Shown here: positions 1 to 12,733 of the stretch, one piece after another | Numbering within the stretch: the stretch's first letter is position 1 | Layout of the letters: each line of letters starts with the position of its first letter | DNA from: Cryptomeria japonica | Lineage: Eukaryota > Streptophyta > Pinopsida > Cupressales > Cupressaceae | Direction of reading: 5' to 3' | Length of the DNA stretch: 64,000 bases | Assembly (NCBI RefSeq): GCF_030272615.1 | Contig: NC_081405.1 | Span: forward strand, 608,022,677-608,086,676 | Translations under genes and position numbers: made by a program | Notes under the pieces: generated by a model | What the model was told of the DNA's origin: nothing | The model's input: the letters and a program-made list of their open reading frames with translations, nothing else | Database searches by the model: none

Positions 1-561
1 TCCTATAATGTACTCGGGTTTCGGGTCCCTTAAAACCTATTTTTACTTAATCAAAAACATATATTTCCACAAGAATCCTATAATGTACTTTGGGGACATA
101 TGTCTCAAACTGAAATATTTTAATAAAACCATTCACTTTTCTTTCATGCATCGAAAAGTTTCCTTGTACTCATGGAACAATGAATCCACAAGAGAAATAA
201 TGTATAAAATGCAAGCACCCTAAAGTTATCCTCATTTAATACATAGAAATGTTGATCAACATTTCAACTTAATTGCATTGAATTCACATAATACAATACC
301 TAACATTCAATCAAAAAATCCGAATAGGAAATTTCAATAAAAATTCCCTAAATCCACACCAATCAAACAGAGTGCATTGTAAGCATAAGCATACCCATTC
401 AGGGGTCACTACACTTGACAATATATGAAACATCAAAAAGACTAGTTTGATACATAAGCACTTGAAGGTACTAATTAACCCTCACAATGCAAAATTAATG
501 AAGAATATCATGCTAGATGAAACTAATAAATCACATCATACACACAAGGTCCCAAAAAAAT
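1..561. other. A+T-rich flank, no gene
   Basis: No supported coding region is seen. The first ~50 bases (a 'ggtcccttaaaacctattttt' type stretch followed by cttaatcaaa) closely resemble the LINE 3' tail at about 34870-34905, so this end probably holds another truncated LINE tail. The phrase 'tcctataatgtact' occurs twice, at the start and near 76. Nothing else is recognisable. Confidence 0.4.
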
Positions 562-572
562 CTCACATGCAA
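562..572 (+). repeat. Target-site duplication, left copy, LINE A
   Basis: The 11 bases ctcacatgcaa match exactly at 8956-8966, directly after the A-rich 3' end of LINE A. An 11-bp direct repeat flanking an A-tailed element is what target-primed reverse transcription produces. Confidence 0.6.
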
Positions 573-1129
573 GGAGTATATGGCTTTTGGCTAGCGAGCC
601 TTTATGCCTAGTGGTCATCTAATGGAAACTTTTCAAAAAAATAAGTTTGGTGGGAGGTATGGCTGGCGAGCCCTTGCTTCTATCAGCCATCCTATAGGGA
701 AATCTCTAATCTTGTCAGGGTTTGGGAATTGAAAGCCCAAGCTCCTGCGCTCGAGGCCCACCCCCATTGTCACAAATTCCTAGTCACCAGTGACATTAGG
801 GCCTTGCATGATATTTCTCTGCCTAATGGCCTTCCTCTGGGAGATATTCCTATCTTGTCTACACCAAATAACTTTTTGCTTGGTGGAGTCCTCTTCAATC
901 CAAATGATGGTGTCTCTTTCAGTAACAAATCTTCCTTGAAGAGAGCATTTTAACATCACAAGGGTTCCAAGAAAATGAGAACACATAGACACAGTCAAAG
1001 AAATAAGAAGACCCATAAAAAAGGGTTTATCAAGAAATGGGTCCAAAAACTCCCTTGAAATATTATCTATTGAGGAGATGGATTTCCTTCAAAATTTGAG
1101 GAGATTGGATGAGAATGAAATGCTCAAGG

Positions 1130-2600
1130 TAACCTTTCCAGATGTAACATTAGCCTCCTAGATCCCTGAACATAGAAGTTGTGCACTAATTGGTAAGTTT
1201 TAGAATCTTACTCTTGGCATCTCTAAACTTTCATTTTGGATTTAGTCGGTCTAGTCAGGGGTCCTACACATCTTTTATATAGAAGAGGTGAATGGTTTCT
1301 TGGTTTCTTTGGGGGGTTTTGGCTCATATATTGAAATCCCATTTTTTGAGGGTTTTGGCATTTTCACTAAAAAATGGTTTCCAAATTTTGACCCTACTTC
1401 TACTATGGGCAATTTTGTGTCATTTTGGTTGTCTTTTTTCTCTCTCCCTCTTGACTATAGGGATTTGGAAAATTTTCAGATGTTAGCTAATTAGATTGGT
1501 TTTTTTATTAAACATGGTTGTCAGCCTTTTGAGTTTACTCATTTCCCTATTCAGCTCTATTTCTAATGGATCTTTCAAATCCATTTCCCCAAAAAACTCT
1601 CCTTCAATCTAGGTTTGGTTCTTATTCTCAACTCTTTCTTCTAGTGTAGCCTCATCAAGTGGGAATTAATTCTAATAGGATGGGTCATGAAAATACAATT
1701 AGGGTATCCGAAGATACATCCTCTAATGTGAAGAGGTGTTCTCTAGCTAGTAAATTGGTTAGGCTTTTTTATTCTAATTCTTTTGTTGCTCATGATGGTG
1801 TTAGTTCTATGGGTTCTTCCTTCCCCCTCCCCCTTCATTGGTCAATATTTCTTTACTACCTTTACAAGTATCCTTTCAGAACTCTTTTGGTTGTGTGTGA
1901 GTTGTTGTGACTTTGTTTCTCAAATATCAGTCCTCATGCACTCATTGTGTCTTGCAGGATTCAATCTCTCTTTCTCTTTTTTAACTTAAGGAGTTTTTTG
2001 TGGGAGGGGCCCTCTCCTCCCTCTTCCACATGGCTAAAGGTCCTCATAAAGTTATTTCTACCTCTCCTCATTCATCTCTATGTAATTGGAGCCTCACATT
2101 TCCCAAGGACCCTTCTAAGAGGTCTTATTTTGTATGGGACCTTGAAGAGCTAAGAGACCCATTTCTAGCAGGGGATTTGGATTTTTTAGTGGGGGAAATG
2201 CTACTTAAAATGTGTTCTCAAGGAGAATGATATTTTAGAAGAAGTTGAACTAGAATATGATGATATGTTTTAAGATGTCTCTTCTGATGAGAATGTAATG
2301 TCTTCACAAACTCCTCTTCTTGGAGTTGGTTATTCCAAATATCATTTATTAGCGCCCTCCTCTTTAGATCAGTTGGCTCAAAGAAATTTGCTTCTTCTCC
2401 TCACCTATTTCACCCCCTCAGGATCTAGTGGCATAGGAAATTCTTTAAGAGGTTTCCCTAAATGAGTCTTTAGATAGTCTCCAACCTAAAGCTTCGATTT
2501 TCCAATCCGCCCCCTAGCTGATTCTTTTAGAAGTCTTCTCAAAATCCAGAAATCTCAAAATTATAAAGGTAGTAGGAAATTAAAGCACGATAAAATTGTG
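1130..2600 (+). pseudogene. LINE A ORF1 relic (DUF4283-like nucleic-acid-binding protein)
   Basis: Plant L1 ORF1 proteins bind the element RNA. The clearest part is at 1288-1490, where one frame reads FTKKWFPNFDPTS and later FWLSFFSLPLDYRDLENF. This fits the DUF4283 pattern of 'xxWxPxFdP…vwvrlpxLPleywd' seen in plant LINE and retroelement ORF1 proteins. A second, partly coding stretch follows at 1640-2250 in shifted frames with Ser/Pro-rich content. No continuous ORF remains; stops occur at about 1494 and at several later points. The relic sits upstream of the RT as in intact L1 elements. The DUF4283 part is fairly sure; the rest is by position only. Confidence 0.55.
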
Positions 2601-2614
2601 GATGAAGTTAGAGA

Positions 2615-3590
2615 ATGCATTCAATCCACCCAAGATAATAACACAAGGCTATGGAGAACTTATTTATCTCCACAAGTTCAATGAGGATCTCACCAACTAC
2701 ATAAAAATCCAGACTACAATCCGAAAGGAAGAATGAACTGCAATGATAGCATCTCCAATGCTTGAATACAGTTCTGGTTAAGCTCAATACCAGAGGAATT
2801 AATCCTCTTGCATAGAACCAACTTGATCACCAATGATCGACCAAATCCTCTGCATGAATGATTATTACATTATTCACTCACATACATTCTTATCATATAC
2901 CTTACATGATCTACAATGAGATCTTACATCATATATATACAAACCCTTGACCATAAACAATAAGGTTGACCACTAGACAATAAAGAAATCACATAATTAC
3001 AAAACATGTCGGCCTAAGACCAAACAAATAATATCCAACCCATAAGTCATCCCAGAAACACATTGAGAAGATGAAACAACATGTTACATTAAGCCGGTCC
3101 ATAACTTAGATAGTACTAGACCCAATTAAGGTCCACACACTCTAAAGAAATTATCCCAATCAGTCAAGTCTTGAACATGATCACTATCAACATCCTGAAT
3201 CTCTACTAGAAGCCGCACCAACACCACTTATGCTTAATATCAAAATATATTCAACAAAGCTCTGCCAGTGAAACCCTCATCGGATAAAAAAATGAGGCTT
3301 ACAACAATATAAGATAGCATCCAATCACCAAATCAAAACCAGCTGACTGAACATGAATTTGAGTGGCATGAATAGAAGACCCATAAGCCAAATCATACCA
3401 AGTATACAGAATCATCATGATCTAATCAATCTGAAACCAAACAACTTACCGAGACCAGAAGGATACTGGTAAAGCAACCAAAATAGCTAGTGTTGACATC
3501 AATGACAAAAAATCAATGCAACACAATCAATTCCTCCAAACGGCCAACAAAATATTTAGGTCCATAAGTTGTAGGAAAATTCTAAATTTA
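2615..3590 (-). mobile_element. Possible solo-LTR-like insertion inside LINE A
   Basis: This ~1-kb block has no coding trace in any frame and interrupts LINE A between ORF1 and RT. Read on the minus strand it has an LTR-like look: T-rich sequence, a TATATATATGATG run, and a terminal region with TGTTGGCC near 3549 and a ...TGCA end near 2615. I could not find a convincing short target duplication (agaat is present at both sides but out of register). It could instead be diverged LINE sequence. Confidence 0.3.
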
Positions 3591-3729
3591 TTCATGGTCA
3601 AGAATGTTCTAGCTTTCCAAAAAAAATCAACAGATGAAGTGAGAAATTAGAAAATAGAATGCAAGGGACTTCAAAAAAATATTTTCATCAAAATCGACAT
3701 TTCAAGATCAACTTACAAAAATTAATTAT

Positions 3730-5420
3730 TTGATTATCATTAACAATATTGATGAGGATTATTATTCAAAGAAAAAATATCTTCAACTTCAACTTGAAGA
3801 AGTATTAAAAAGGGAGGAGATTTATTGGAGGCAGAAATCAAAGGAACTCTGGCTTAAAGACGGTGATAAATACAATTTTTTTTCATTCTTTAGACTCCAT
3901 GAGAAAGGTTAATAATTCCATTTTCTATATTAGGGACTCTATAGGTTGTGTCTTACATGATATTGATAAGATCTAGCAAGAGGTTGTTATCTTATTTTTT
4001 AATATATTCATGACACTCAATACTAATTCCCCACTAGATTCTCAAGAGATCCTAGATTGTATTCCCTCTATTATATCTCAAGAATATAATCTTGAGTTTC
4101 TTATACCCTTTTGTTTGGAAGAAGTGAAACACGTAGTTTTATTGATGCAACTTGATAAAGCTTGAGGCCCTGATAGATTCAATGTATTTTTATTTCAAAA
4201 ATGTTGGCATTTTGTGGGGAGGGATGTTTGACTGGCCATAGAAGAATCAAGGAAAAATAGGAATATCCTCAAACAAATTAATGCCACTCTTATCTTCCTC
4301 ATTCCAAAGTTCTCTTCAATTTGTTTTGCAAATTTTAGGCCTATTTCTCTCTCCAATAGTGTGTACAATATCTTCACAAAGGAAACCTCATTGAGGCTAG
4401 TTAAGACTATTCCCAAATTCATCTAAGAAGAACAAGGAGGTTTTATCCTATGTAAAGAGACATCAGAGGGAGCAATGATTTCACATGAAATTATCTATTC
4501 AAATAACTAGGTCAAATCACAGTGATGATTCTCAAACTAGACATGATGAAAGTATATGATAGGGTTAGTTGGGAATTCTTAGTAAAAGTATAATTAAGAT
4601 TTGGCTTCTCAAATCTGTGGGTAAAATGGATTAACTAATGTATCTCAAGTGAAAATTTCTCAATGATTGTTGATTGTACCCCTTGTGGTTTCTTCCCTTG
4701 CTCCTAGAGTGTATGGTAGGGAGACTCCTTATCTCTTTTTCTATTTGTTTGAGGCATTAAGTAGATCTATTTCATCTCTCCATATCAAAGGTCTATGGCA
4801 GGGTATTAAGTTACATCACATGCATATTTCTAGAACTTGCAGTTTCTTTGCAAATTATACTTTTCTTTAAATTGGAGAAGCATCTTTAAGGGAGGTGAAG
4901 ATCATCAAACAAGCCATTGACAAATATTACAACATTTCAAGCCAGACAGTTAACACTTCTAAGTCTAATATTTTTTGCCTAAATTTCTCCCCCTTCCTCT
5001 CAATGAAATTATCCAACTTTCTTGGTTTTAAGTTGGAGTCCCTTCCTTGCAAATATCTAGGCACCCCTCTTCTTTTTGGGAGGAACACGAGTAGTTTTTG
5101 GACCTTGTTTACCTACTCCACCCTCGATGGAATTTATTCATGGAAGAACTCTTATCTCTCTCTTGCAAGTCAGATTCCCATGCTTATATCAGTGTTGTAG
5201 TCAATCCAAAACTATATCATGTTAGTTCTTCCAATTCCAAAAGAAATGATCTTATCTATTGAATCAAACCTTAAAAATTTCCTTTGGAAAGGAACTAGAG
5301 AAAAGATGGAAAAATCTCACCTTCTAGATTGGGATAAATGTTGCCTGCACAAACTAAAAGGGGGTGCTGGTATCCACAACTAGCTCTTGAGAAACATGGA
5401 ATTGGGGGAAAATTTGGTTT
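3730..5420 (+). pseudogene. LINE A reverse transcriptase relic
   Basis: Reverse transcriptase of an L1-type ORF2. The linker before RT is clear at 3730-3910 (EEIYWRQKSKELWLKDGDKY, the usual 'W…R…W…GD.NTKFFH' region). RT blocks follow in shifting frames: a DKA-GPDRFN block near 4155, IPKF…FRPISLSN near 4310-4355, LDMMKVYDRVSWEFL near 4538-4580 (first catalytic Asp region), and a degraded FADD-like FANYTFL near 4850, in which the catalytic Asp pair is lost. The thumb region SLPCKYLGTPLLFGR is at 5040-5085 and LWKGTREK…HLLDW near 5283-5330. The frame changes repeatedly, so this is a pseudogene. Confidence 0.75.
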
Positions 5421-5989
5421 GGAAAATCTTTTCTACCAAGTAGAAATGGGCTTCTATTAATTTTGAAAAATATCTAGATTCCCCTGAACCTAAAATTTTT
5501 TTTAGCTTCAAACCTCCCTCAGGGATCCCAGACATGAAATTTTCTTGTGAATTATAGAAAAATTCTTCTACCTTATCTTTCCTAGATCATTGACGATGGT
5601 AAAAAAACCCTTTTTTGAGAGGAATCCTGAAATGGATACCCTCCTCTTGGCTCTATCAATGTTATCCTAGACTTAAAACAACTTCTCAAAGATTGTTGGG
5701 GTTTGAAGGTTTTAGAATAAATCACTATTTGTTATTAGAATGGAGCTCCTTTTTTTAATTGGAAAGATTTCCCTCAGATTGATGCACCTCATTGACAAAA
5801 ATATATGGTACTTGAGGTCCTTGCTCAACATTGAATCCACTTGTCTAATCAGAAAGATACATTAATTTGGGCAAAGCCTAAATCGGGTTCATACTTAATA
5901 AAAGAGGGTTATGAAATACTTAGTAGTAATTCCCAATCGCCCCTTCATTGGATATGCTTTTCCTTTTGCTAGAAAAGTGTAGGGTTGCC

Positions 5990-6930
5990 AAAAGCAGGTG
6001 CATTTTATTGGCTTGCGCTTAAGGATAGGATTATCACAAGTGAAAGGCTTGCTAACTTCGCTATCTCTCGTCCCTTTCATTATATTCTCTATAACATGAA
6101 GTTGGAAATAGTGGATCATCTACTTTTAAATTATCCTTTTGCATATCAATTCTAGTCATGGATTTGTCACAAACTCTGCTAGCTCAGTCCATTTCACTCT
6201 AAACTTATCATGGTTTTTTATGCATGGCCGAGATTGTATAAGGATTCCTTCTTTTCTTCTTTATGGGAAGTTACTCTAGCTATTATAATTTGGCACTTAT
6301 GGTGGGAAAGGAGTAAGATTATTTTTAAGGAGAAAAGAAATCATGTCTCATGTAATTGTTAATATAGAAAACTCTATTTTGGAGGTTGTTATAGCTCATA
6401 CCTCCAAATACAAAAACTTAGACTCCCCTTTCACCTCATTGGTGGATACAATCCTTAAGGAATGGAAGGGAATTTCTCTCCCCTTCAAAGGAAGTTTATT
6501 AAATAATTATAGTGGGAATTATAAGAGAAGAGATGTTAAATGGAAACCTCCTGATTATCCCTTCTAGAAACTAGATTTTGACAATGCAGTCAAAGGTAAC
6601 CCTGTCATTTTAGGGGTGGGTTTTGTTCTTCATAATTATAGGGGTGTAATCTAAGTGGTGGGCATGACAAGGATCCAAAATACTACCAACAATGTGGCAT
6701 AAGTAACAACTTTAGTACGTGGCCTACAAGTGGTGTGTGAATATGGGATTAACAATCTAGTGATAGAAGGAGATGCCTAGAACATCATTTTGGCTCTAAA
6801 AAATTTGAAACTCCTAGTTGGAAAGTTAATTATGTCCTTGAAGCGGCTTAGCTTCTTCAAAAATTCCAAGCATATTCAATTTATCACTACTGCAGAGTAG
6901 CAAATAGAATGGTAGATGCTCCTCCAAATA
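5990..6930 (+). pseudogene. LINE A zf-RVT and RNase H relic
   Basis: Downstream of RT, 5990-6180 encodes WLALKDRIITSERLANF and later VDHLLLNYPFAYQFW, the zinc-binding RT-associated domain (zf-RVT) of plant LINEs. From about 6540 to 6900 comes a plant-type RNase H (RVT_3): a PPDYPF-KLDFDNAVKGNP start, GVGFVLHNYRGV, then VIEGDAQNIILALKNL in other frames. The Trp before KLDFD is a TAG stop, consistent with a TGG change. RNase H would remove RNA from RNA/DNA hybrids. Frames are broken throughout. Confidence 0.65.
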
Positions 6931-6959
6931 GAGGATGCAGTCTTACACAAGGGAATATC

Positions 6960-8955
6960 CGATTGGCTAGGATAGATATTCAAAATGATACCATTCTAGC
7001 ACCAATTACTCGGGAGGAATCATTTAGAATTTCCCTAACCCTTTTGGTTTTATTGCAGGTCCTAATAGTAAAAAGAGGAGTCACCCTCTTGGTGGATAGC
7101 TCCCAATAGCCTATGCCTACTATCCGTGGACAACTCATCCCCTTGCTTTGTCCATTTAATGATTCCCATGGCAGTGTCGATTTTGGGAATGTTTCCTTTT
7201 TGGTATGATCCATTACATTTGGCAAGTTTTTGATATTGCATGGAACAACTTCAAGAAACAGAAGGCTTTAGGAAGGATGATCTTCCATGTGAATTGTGCT
7301 TAGAATGGTACATGGCAAGTTTTTTCGAAGCATGCCATTTATCCTCTTTACCATATTATATCTTTCCCTTGTGCAAATTTATTGCCTCCTACCATCACCA
7401 CATGTTGAGGCTTGTGCGTATTCAGAGAGTATGGGATTTAATAAGTACTATTTGCTTCATTTTTGGCCTAATTCTAGAATTGCAAATTCCCTTTCCTAGA
7501 TCTTCTGTAAAATCATAGATCTTCAAGTTCTCTTTGTCTATTGGTATCTGCAAGTCGAAATTATTCTTCGGCCTTGGTTCTAGGGAGAAATGGACTACAA
7601 GCGGTGACTTAATTAAAGAATTGTTGTTCCATTCTCTTGGTGGGAGTTTCGTACCTCAACCATGTTCACCCCTCATCACATGAAATAAATTTTCTCCTGG
7701 GATAGTAGAAAAATTTTCAGCACCATCGTCAATGTGGTAGGGGAATAGGTAATTTACTGTAAGGCTCCATAAAATATCCACCCATCCCAAGTGGTTTCCA
7801 TTTTCCTATCTAATGCTCTTGACATCATACAAAATTATGGGTCTTTGTTTCTCTTGGTGTCCCAATTTATCAAGAATGAATTTGTTCCCCCTCCTACTCT
7901 AGAAAGGGCGGTGAAGAAATATGACTTTTTCAATGGCAAAGGCTGGGTTGGGGGTATTTTCCCTATGAGGTTCTTAATTAACAAACCCAATATGTTAAAT
8001 TGTATAATGCCATGAAAATCAGCTTGGACTATAATAATTGTAAGTTCTTTGAGGGGGAGTTGAGTATCTTCTTTGAAATGGCCTCCTTTCTTGAAGCTTC
8101 CCTCTTTTCCAACCTTTTCTATGCCCTCTATCACCTCATCTGACACCACCATTTGGCCTCAAAACTACTTATTAATCCACTCTAAAGAATATCCTTGTAG
8201 GGGTCCAAAAGATTTGTTTGTTGGGTTTAAATTCAGCGAATCCTAGGCTCTGCAAGATATTGGACATAGTCTTGGTGGCTCCCACACATATTGGTAATTT
8301 CACACCAAAGATTTCCCTCGCAGAGGCATGAAAGAATCTAATGTGGGTCTCCAAGCGGATGAAACTTAGGTTGAGAAAGGGGGAGGTGTTGACATTGGTG
8401 GCTTACAATCTCAGAGGGATTTGTGGGTTGATGAATTTTTGTGGAAAAATAATCTCCAAATATGATGGTATGATGTGGTTTGTCTGGCCTTTTTCTCACA
8501 TGTTTTTCAATGAATTTTAGTATTGGGTACTACTCCTCATGATTTATGGAGAATCTCTCTCTGTTAAGGCTTAATGCTCTCCAATTATGTTTAGATGTAG
8601 TTGCAGGTTGAGCGTAGGTCTCTGCCTTACCAAATTTTTCTCAATTTTGTTCTCTCAAGCATGGTAGTTGGTGTAGATTGATCTTGGCTCTTTGGATTTA
8701 TATTTTCTATATTTTTCTAGTTAGGTTCCTTATAATTTGGCTCTATATTGGGTCTGGGTTTTGTAAAAGCCATGCTCTCCTAATTTTGGATTCAGTCTTC
8801 TTTCTTGTTCATTAGCTCTGTACCTAGGACAACCATGGATGGAGCTAGCTTATCTATGTTTTTTACTTTTTCTCAATATCTAGAAACTTTTTGTTATTGT
8901 TTTTAATAATTAATATAATATCTATGTGCTTGTGTTTTACCCTTTAAAAACAAAA
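6960..8955 (+). other. LINE A 3' region after RNase H
   Basis: About 2 kb between RNase H and the A-rich end. Fragments of open frame exist on both strands (for example plus 7791-8015 and minus 7835-8152 and 8172-8354), but none matches a family I recognise and no strand is clearly favoured. The last ~400 bases are T-rich and end taataatataat…ccctttaaaaacaaaa, a typical plant LINE 3' UTR. The extra length parallels LINE B, which has a real ORF in this place. Confidence 0.4.
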
Positions 8956-8966
8956 CTCACATGCAA
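8956..8966 (+). repeat. Target-site duplication, right copy, LINE A
   Basis: Exact copy of the 11 bases at 562-572, immediately after the A-rich 3' end. Confidence 0.6.
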
Positions 8967-11539
8967 TGGGCAATGCACCTAAGAGTGATTTTTTTTCTCT
9001 TCTAAAAACTCTCAACCAAGGGGTATCTTCTCTTCCCTGATAGGTGCAACAAGGTCTAAGAGGATTTCAATACTATTTACATTGATTCGCAATGAGAAAA
9101 GATTATGACTTAAAACAACAAGAACATATACAAACATGCGCACTAAAAACCATTTAACTCGAGGGTCCTTTGAAGAAAGTGTTGCAACTTAAAAAAATAG
9201 AAACAAGGCTTGAGCCTAGATGTTTCATACCATATGTAAGGACCTAAATTATATTAAAATATGAAATAACACATAATAAAGTATCAATGTTTCACATCTT
9301 ATGTTCAACAAAATTTTTACTTTGAGAAAAGTGGACAATCTTAGGTGATAGGATATATGGACTTTCACCTTCTTAATGATTGTTGTTGATTGATCACTTT
9401 TGATGTTGATGTGATTCATTGTATATTATTTAGTAACATGATCAATGTGATCCATGCCATTATTTGATCATCTGTGTGTTGAAAGAAGGCAAGTGTCTTA
9501 TATTGGAATATAAAGGTTATTTAGGTATGATGGGATTAGGTTGCTTTTTCTTTTTGTCAGATGTAGATGAGTAGATGATATTAAATTTATTGATTAAAGT
9601 TAGGATCTTGGTCAAATATTGTATCATATTAGATTTCATGAGCATTGATAGGATCTTCATCAAAATATTAGAATAGCTTGAATTTCATGATCACAAATAG
9701 GAACTTGATTTTTTTGAAGCTTGTTTTATATTGCCTTAGAATTCTTTCTTGGCATAGATACAATAGTTTAAAAAGTGGAATGTGAGTTTGGATAACAATA
9801 AGTGATTCTTGAATGGGCTTATAATTCTGGCATGACAATAATACATTTTGTATAGGAAGCTCTTGAGTGAGATTAATATGTAATGGAGTGCATGATGGTG
9901 AGAGATGTTTTGATGGAATCAAATTAGTGTTGTGATGGGAGATATTTTTTTTTTTGTATTACAATTTAAGATTGTTTTATACTAGTCATTGAATGGATTT
10001 TTAGATTGAGATGGATTAAATTGCAATTATATATATGGATGAAGGAATGAGTTATGATATGGAGACTCAAAGCCTTTCTTGGTTTTGTGATGGGGATGAA
10101 GATTTCAAAAATGGATGGGTGGTAGGGATTTGGGATATGGTTTAGCATTAAAGGATTGTTCTCCCTTGTAAATGACAAGAGGACAACCAATAGGTAACTG
10201 ATTGAAATAATAGTTAGAGTGAACATTGCTTTCTATTATTAAGATATACCTATCTATGCCATCGTTACCTTTACTTAAGACAACCTAGGATTTCTTTTTT
10301 AAGGGAAAGATCAATGGATACAAATTTAGGATTGTTAGGGAAATTTATGGCTAGTAGGTTCTTATATTGGAGATAGGGACGAGGATTTGAGAGATGAATT
10401 AGAGATGGGGATTTGGGATATTGATTGATGTTGTAGAAGGCTTTGGATGAAATATTGATCTATTTATAAAGGTTGATGAGGATGACCAATAGATATGAAT
10501 TAGGATTAAGGGTATAAACTGTGCTAGCTAGTTCTTCATAGTTACAATCAATAGATGGGTAATTAAAGCTTATTTTTGGTATGGGGGATAAATTGATGGG
10601 TAACAATCTTATGGGATTTTGAAATTGATGATAGTAGGTTGCATTCATATCTTATGAATTAGTTATTTCTACTTGCTTATTTTTTATTTTGTTAATAGAA
10701 CTGTTTTGACTCAATAATATTTTAATTAGATTAATTATTTCTATAGTTAAGATTTTGATGTTACCATTTATCTTATTATTTTAATATTAAATTATTCACA
10801 TATCACTTTTAATCCTTCGTATGAAATCAATATATCTTAAATTGCTTTGCATAAAATATATAATTCTTATTTAAAAAATATTTATAAATCCAGATATATC
10901 TTAATACACATGATAACCATATTCAGTACATAAGGTTTCCATAATATCTATCTATGTCCATCTCAATACAACTAACATATATAATCCTTCTACTCATTAG
11001 CACTTGGGTAAAAAATCAAAAGAAGAGTAACATGCTAAAGAGTAAATGTCACGTGAATATTGTTAATCAATCTGACAAGATGTCAATGTCATCCATGCTA
11101 AGCAAATTCATTGCTCAAGGAAATTTAATCCACATAATATAACATGGAAAAGACTTTCAAGATGATTTGAGGAAGATCAACTAAAAAGCAGTGTGCCCAT
11201 TGCTGAGGAAATAAAGCTGTGGGCTCATAAACTAACGCTGAGAACTTCTTTTGATGAAACCTATATCTATAATTAAACCTATTTCTTCCATAACTTGTAC
11301 ACTATTTTCATTACTAAATCTACAATTTCATCGTATATTTCTATAAACTTGGATAGATATTCCCTCTAGCAATTTGATCAATTTTTTATCATCGAATTAC
11401 AAGACTGTTCCGTCAATTACCTTTGTCTCTCTACTTTGGTAGAGATTTCCTTCTCTCAATAGGGTCTGCGACATTAGCTACAATTCACTCCAACAACTCT
11501 CCTTGATCTCTACAATGCACACAATAAATGTCATATTCA
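8967..11539. other. A+T-rich intergenic stretch, no recognised gene
   Basis: No domain, splice structure or RNA gene could be supported. The 9650-10650 part is G/T/A-rich on the plus strand (repeated phrases such as 'gggatttgggatat' and 'ggatgaagatt'), which opens short Pro/Ile/Leu-rich frames on the minus strand; these look compositional rather than coding. Confidence 0.4.
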
Positions 11540-11558
11540 ATTTTATATGCACACTATT
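11540..11558 (+). repeat. Target-site duplication, left copy, LINE B
   Basis: The 19 bases attttatatgcacactatt match exactly at 19692-19710. The left copy abuts the T-run that is the poly(A) tail of minus-strand LINE B. Confidence 0.9.
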
Positions 11559-11896
11559 TTTTTTTTATCAGTAAAGGCAGAGCCAGATTTGTATTAATTA
11601 TGCATAATTACAATATTGATATGCCTAGTTGATAATTATCAAAAAGCTTGTTGGAGGCATTTGTGAGACTTCTGAGAATTCAAGAAGGAGAAAAACCAGA
11701 CAAGAAGACCATACCAAACATATAACATCCTTCCAAACCTAACATATACAGTCTAAGATCATTAAAAACTATAAAGAGTCTTGGTGGCGGATTTTCTACT
11801 ACCAAATTAACAGAGATTTTACTTGTTAAAGCCAAAATTAATTTTTCGAGAGTCTAAAAAATAGTAAATATCTTTAAACAGAGCTCAATTAGGAAC

Positions 11897-12733
11897 CTAG
11901 CTTGTAGTTTCATTGGAGGCTTCAGGTTGAGAAGTAGCATTTCTCGCTCTCCCGTGGCCTCTGCTCGGGGGACAGCCACAACCACGTCTAGACCCACGAT
12001 GACCCCTACTAGAGCCGCCCCTGCATACTTGCTCAGCCTGGGTTCTCTCATCTTCTGCCTTCATAGGTAGGAGGCCGTTGAGTCTAGCAAATTGGAGAAG
12101 GTCATCCTCTCTTCCCTGGTCTTCTGAATTCTCCTCAAAAAACTACCATTTAAGGTATCCAAGGCCTACTTCGGCAAACACCCTATGTCTATCCAAATCC
12201 TTCCCTTTCAAATCCAACAAAAAAGGGTAGTAGTTGATAAGCTCACCATGGGCATTAAACAAAATTTTGTCACCTAGCCGAGGAGCCCTTGAATCATGGA
12301 TAGCCTGGTTTAAGATTTCTTGAAGCTCTTGGAGAATCTCTTCTAGGAATAGCTTCTTTGTGAGACTCCAAACTGCTTGCTTTGGTAGTTTTAAGTCCAT
12401 CAAAGAAGTGAAAAACCTGGAGGAAATGCTAGTGTTATACCGGGGATACTCGTCCCTGTTCAAGTGCCCACTACCCAAAATCATCTTGACTGCAAATCTA
12501 ACAGAGAATTCCAAATGGAGAAGGAGGCACTTTAGCCTCAGGTCTGTTATCTTCTTGAAAGAGACTTGGCACATCGAGGCCGAGAGGGATATTGGAGTAT
12601 CTGCATCAAAACAAGAGGTGGGCCTAGGGTAGACACTCATTATAAACCCAAATGGAGGCTCTATCAACATGATTAGCAAATGTAGGGCTACCAGACAAGA
12701 AAGGGAATGAGAAAACAAAGCTTTGGGATTAAA
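11897..12733 (-). pseudogene. LINE B third ORF, unknown, Arg/Gly-rich C-terminus
   Basis: Downstream of RNase H a separate frame runs ~278 codons between stops, broken by one TAG at 12143-12145 (YLKW-stop-FFEENSED, consistent with a lost Gln or Trp). The first ATG in frame is near 12674. The N-terminal two thirds are globular-looking with an amphipathic stretch (LFLEEILQELQEILNQAI) and LGDKILFNAHGELINYYPF. The last ~45 residues become basic and Gly-rich (CRGGSSRGHRGSRRGCG, then PPSRGHGRAR), like an RNA-binding RGG tail, and end at TAG 11897-11899. I recognise no family. About 450 bases before it (12734-13181) hold no ORF. It could be an element-encoded third protein or host sequence captured by the LINE. 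Confidence 0.5.

Larger units (their letters stand above)
573..8955 (+). mobile_element. L1-type LINE 'A', degenerate
   Basis: A plant L1-clade non-LTR retrotransposon about 8.4 kb long, read on the plus strand. In order it holds a 5' region, an ORF1 relic with a DUF4283-like stretch, an LTR-like insertion, a decayed reverse transcriptase, a zf-RVT zinc-binding region, an RNase H relic and a long 3' region ending in cctttaaaaacaaaa. An 11-bp direct repeat flanks it. All ORFs carry many stops and frameshifts, so the copy is dead. The endonuclease part expected between ORF1 and RT is not visible; its place is occupied by non-coding sequence around 2615-3590. The 5' boundary rests on the short direct repeat alone. 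Confidence 0.7.

Noticed and set aside
9668-10648. Several minus-strand ORFs of 62-86 codons
   Set aside because: Pro/Ile/Leu-rich frames caused by purine-rich plus-strand composition; no domains or splice logic.
12360-12632. 90-codon plus-strand ORF
   Set aside because: Antisense shadow of the LINE B third ORF.
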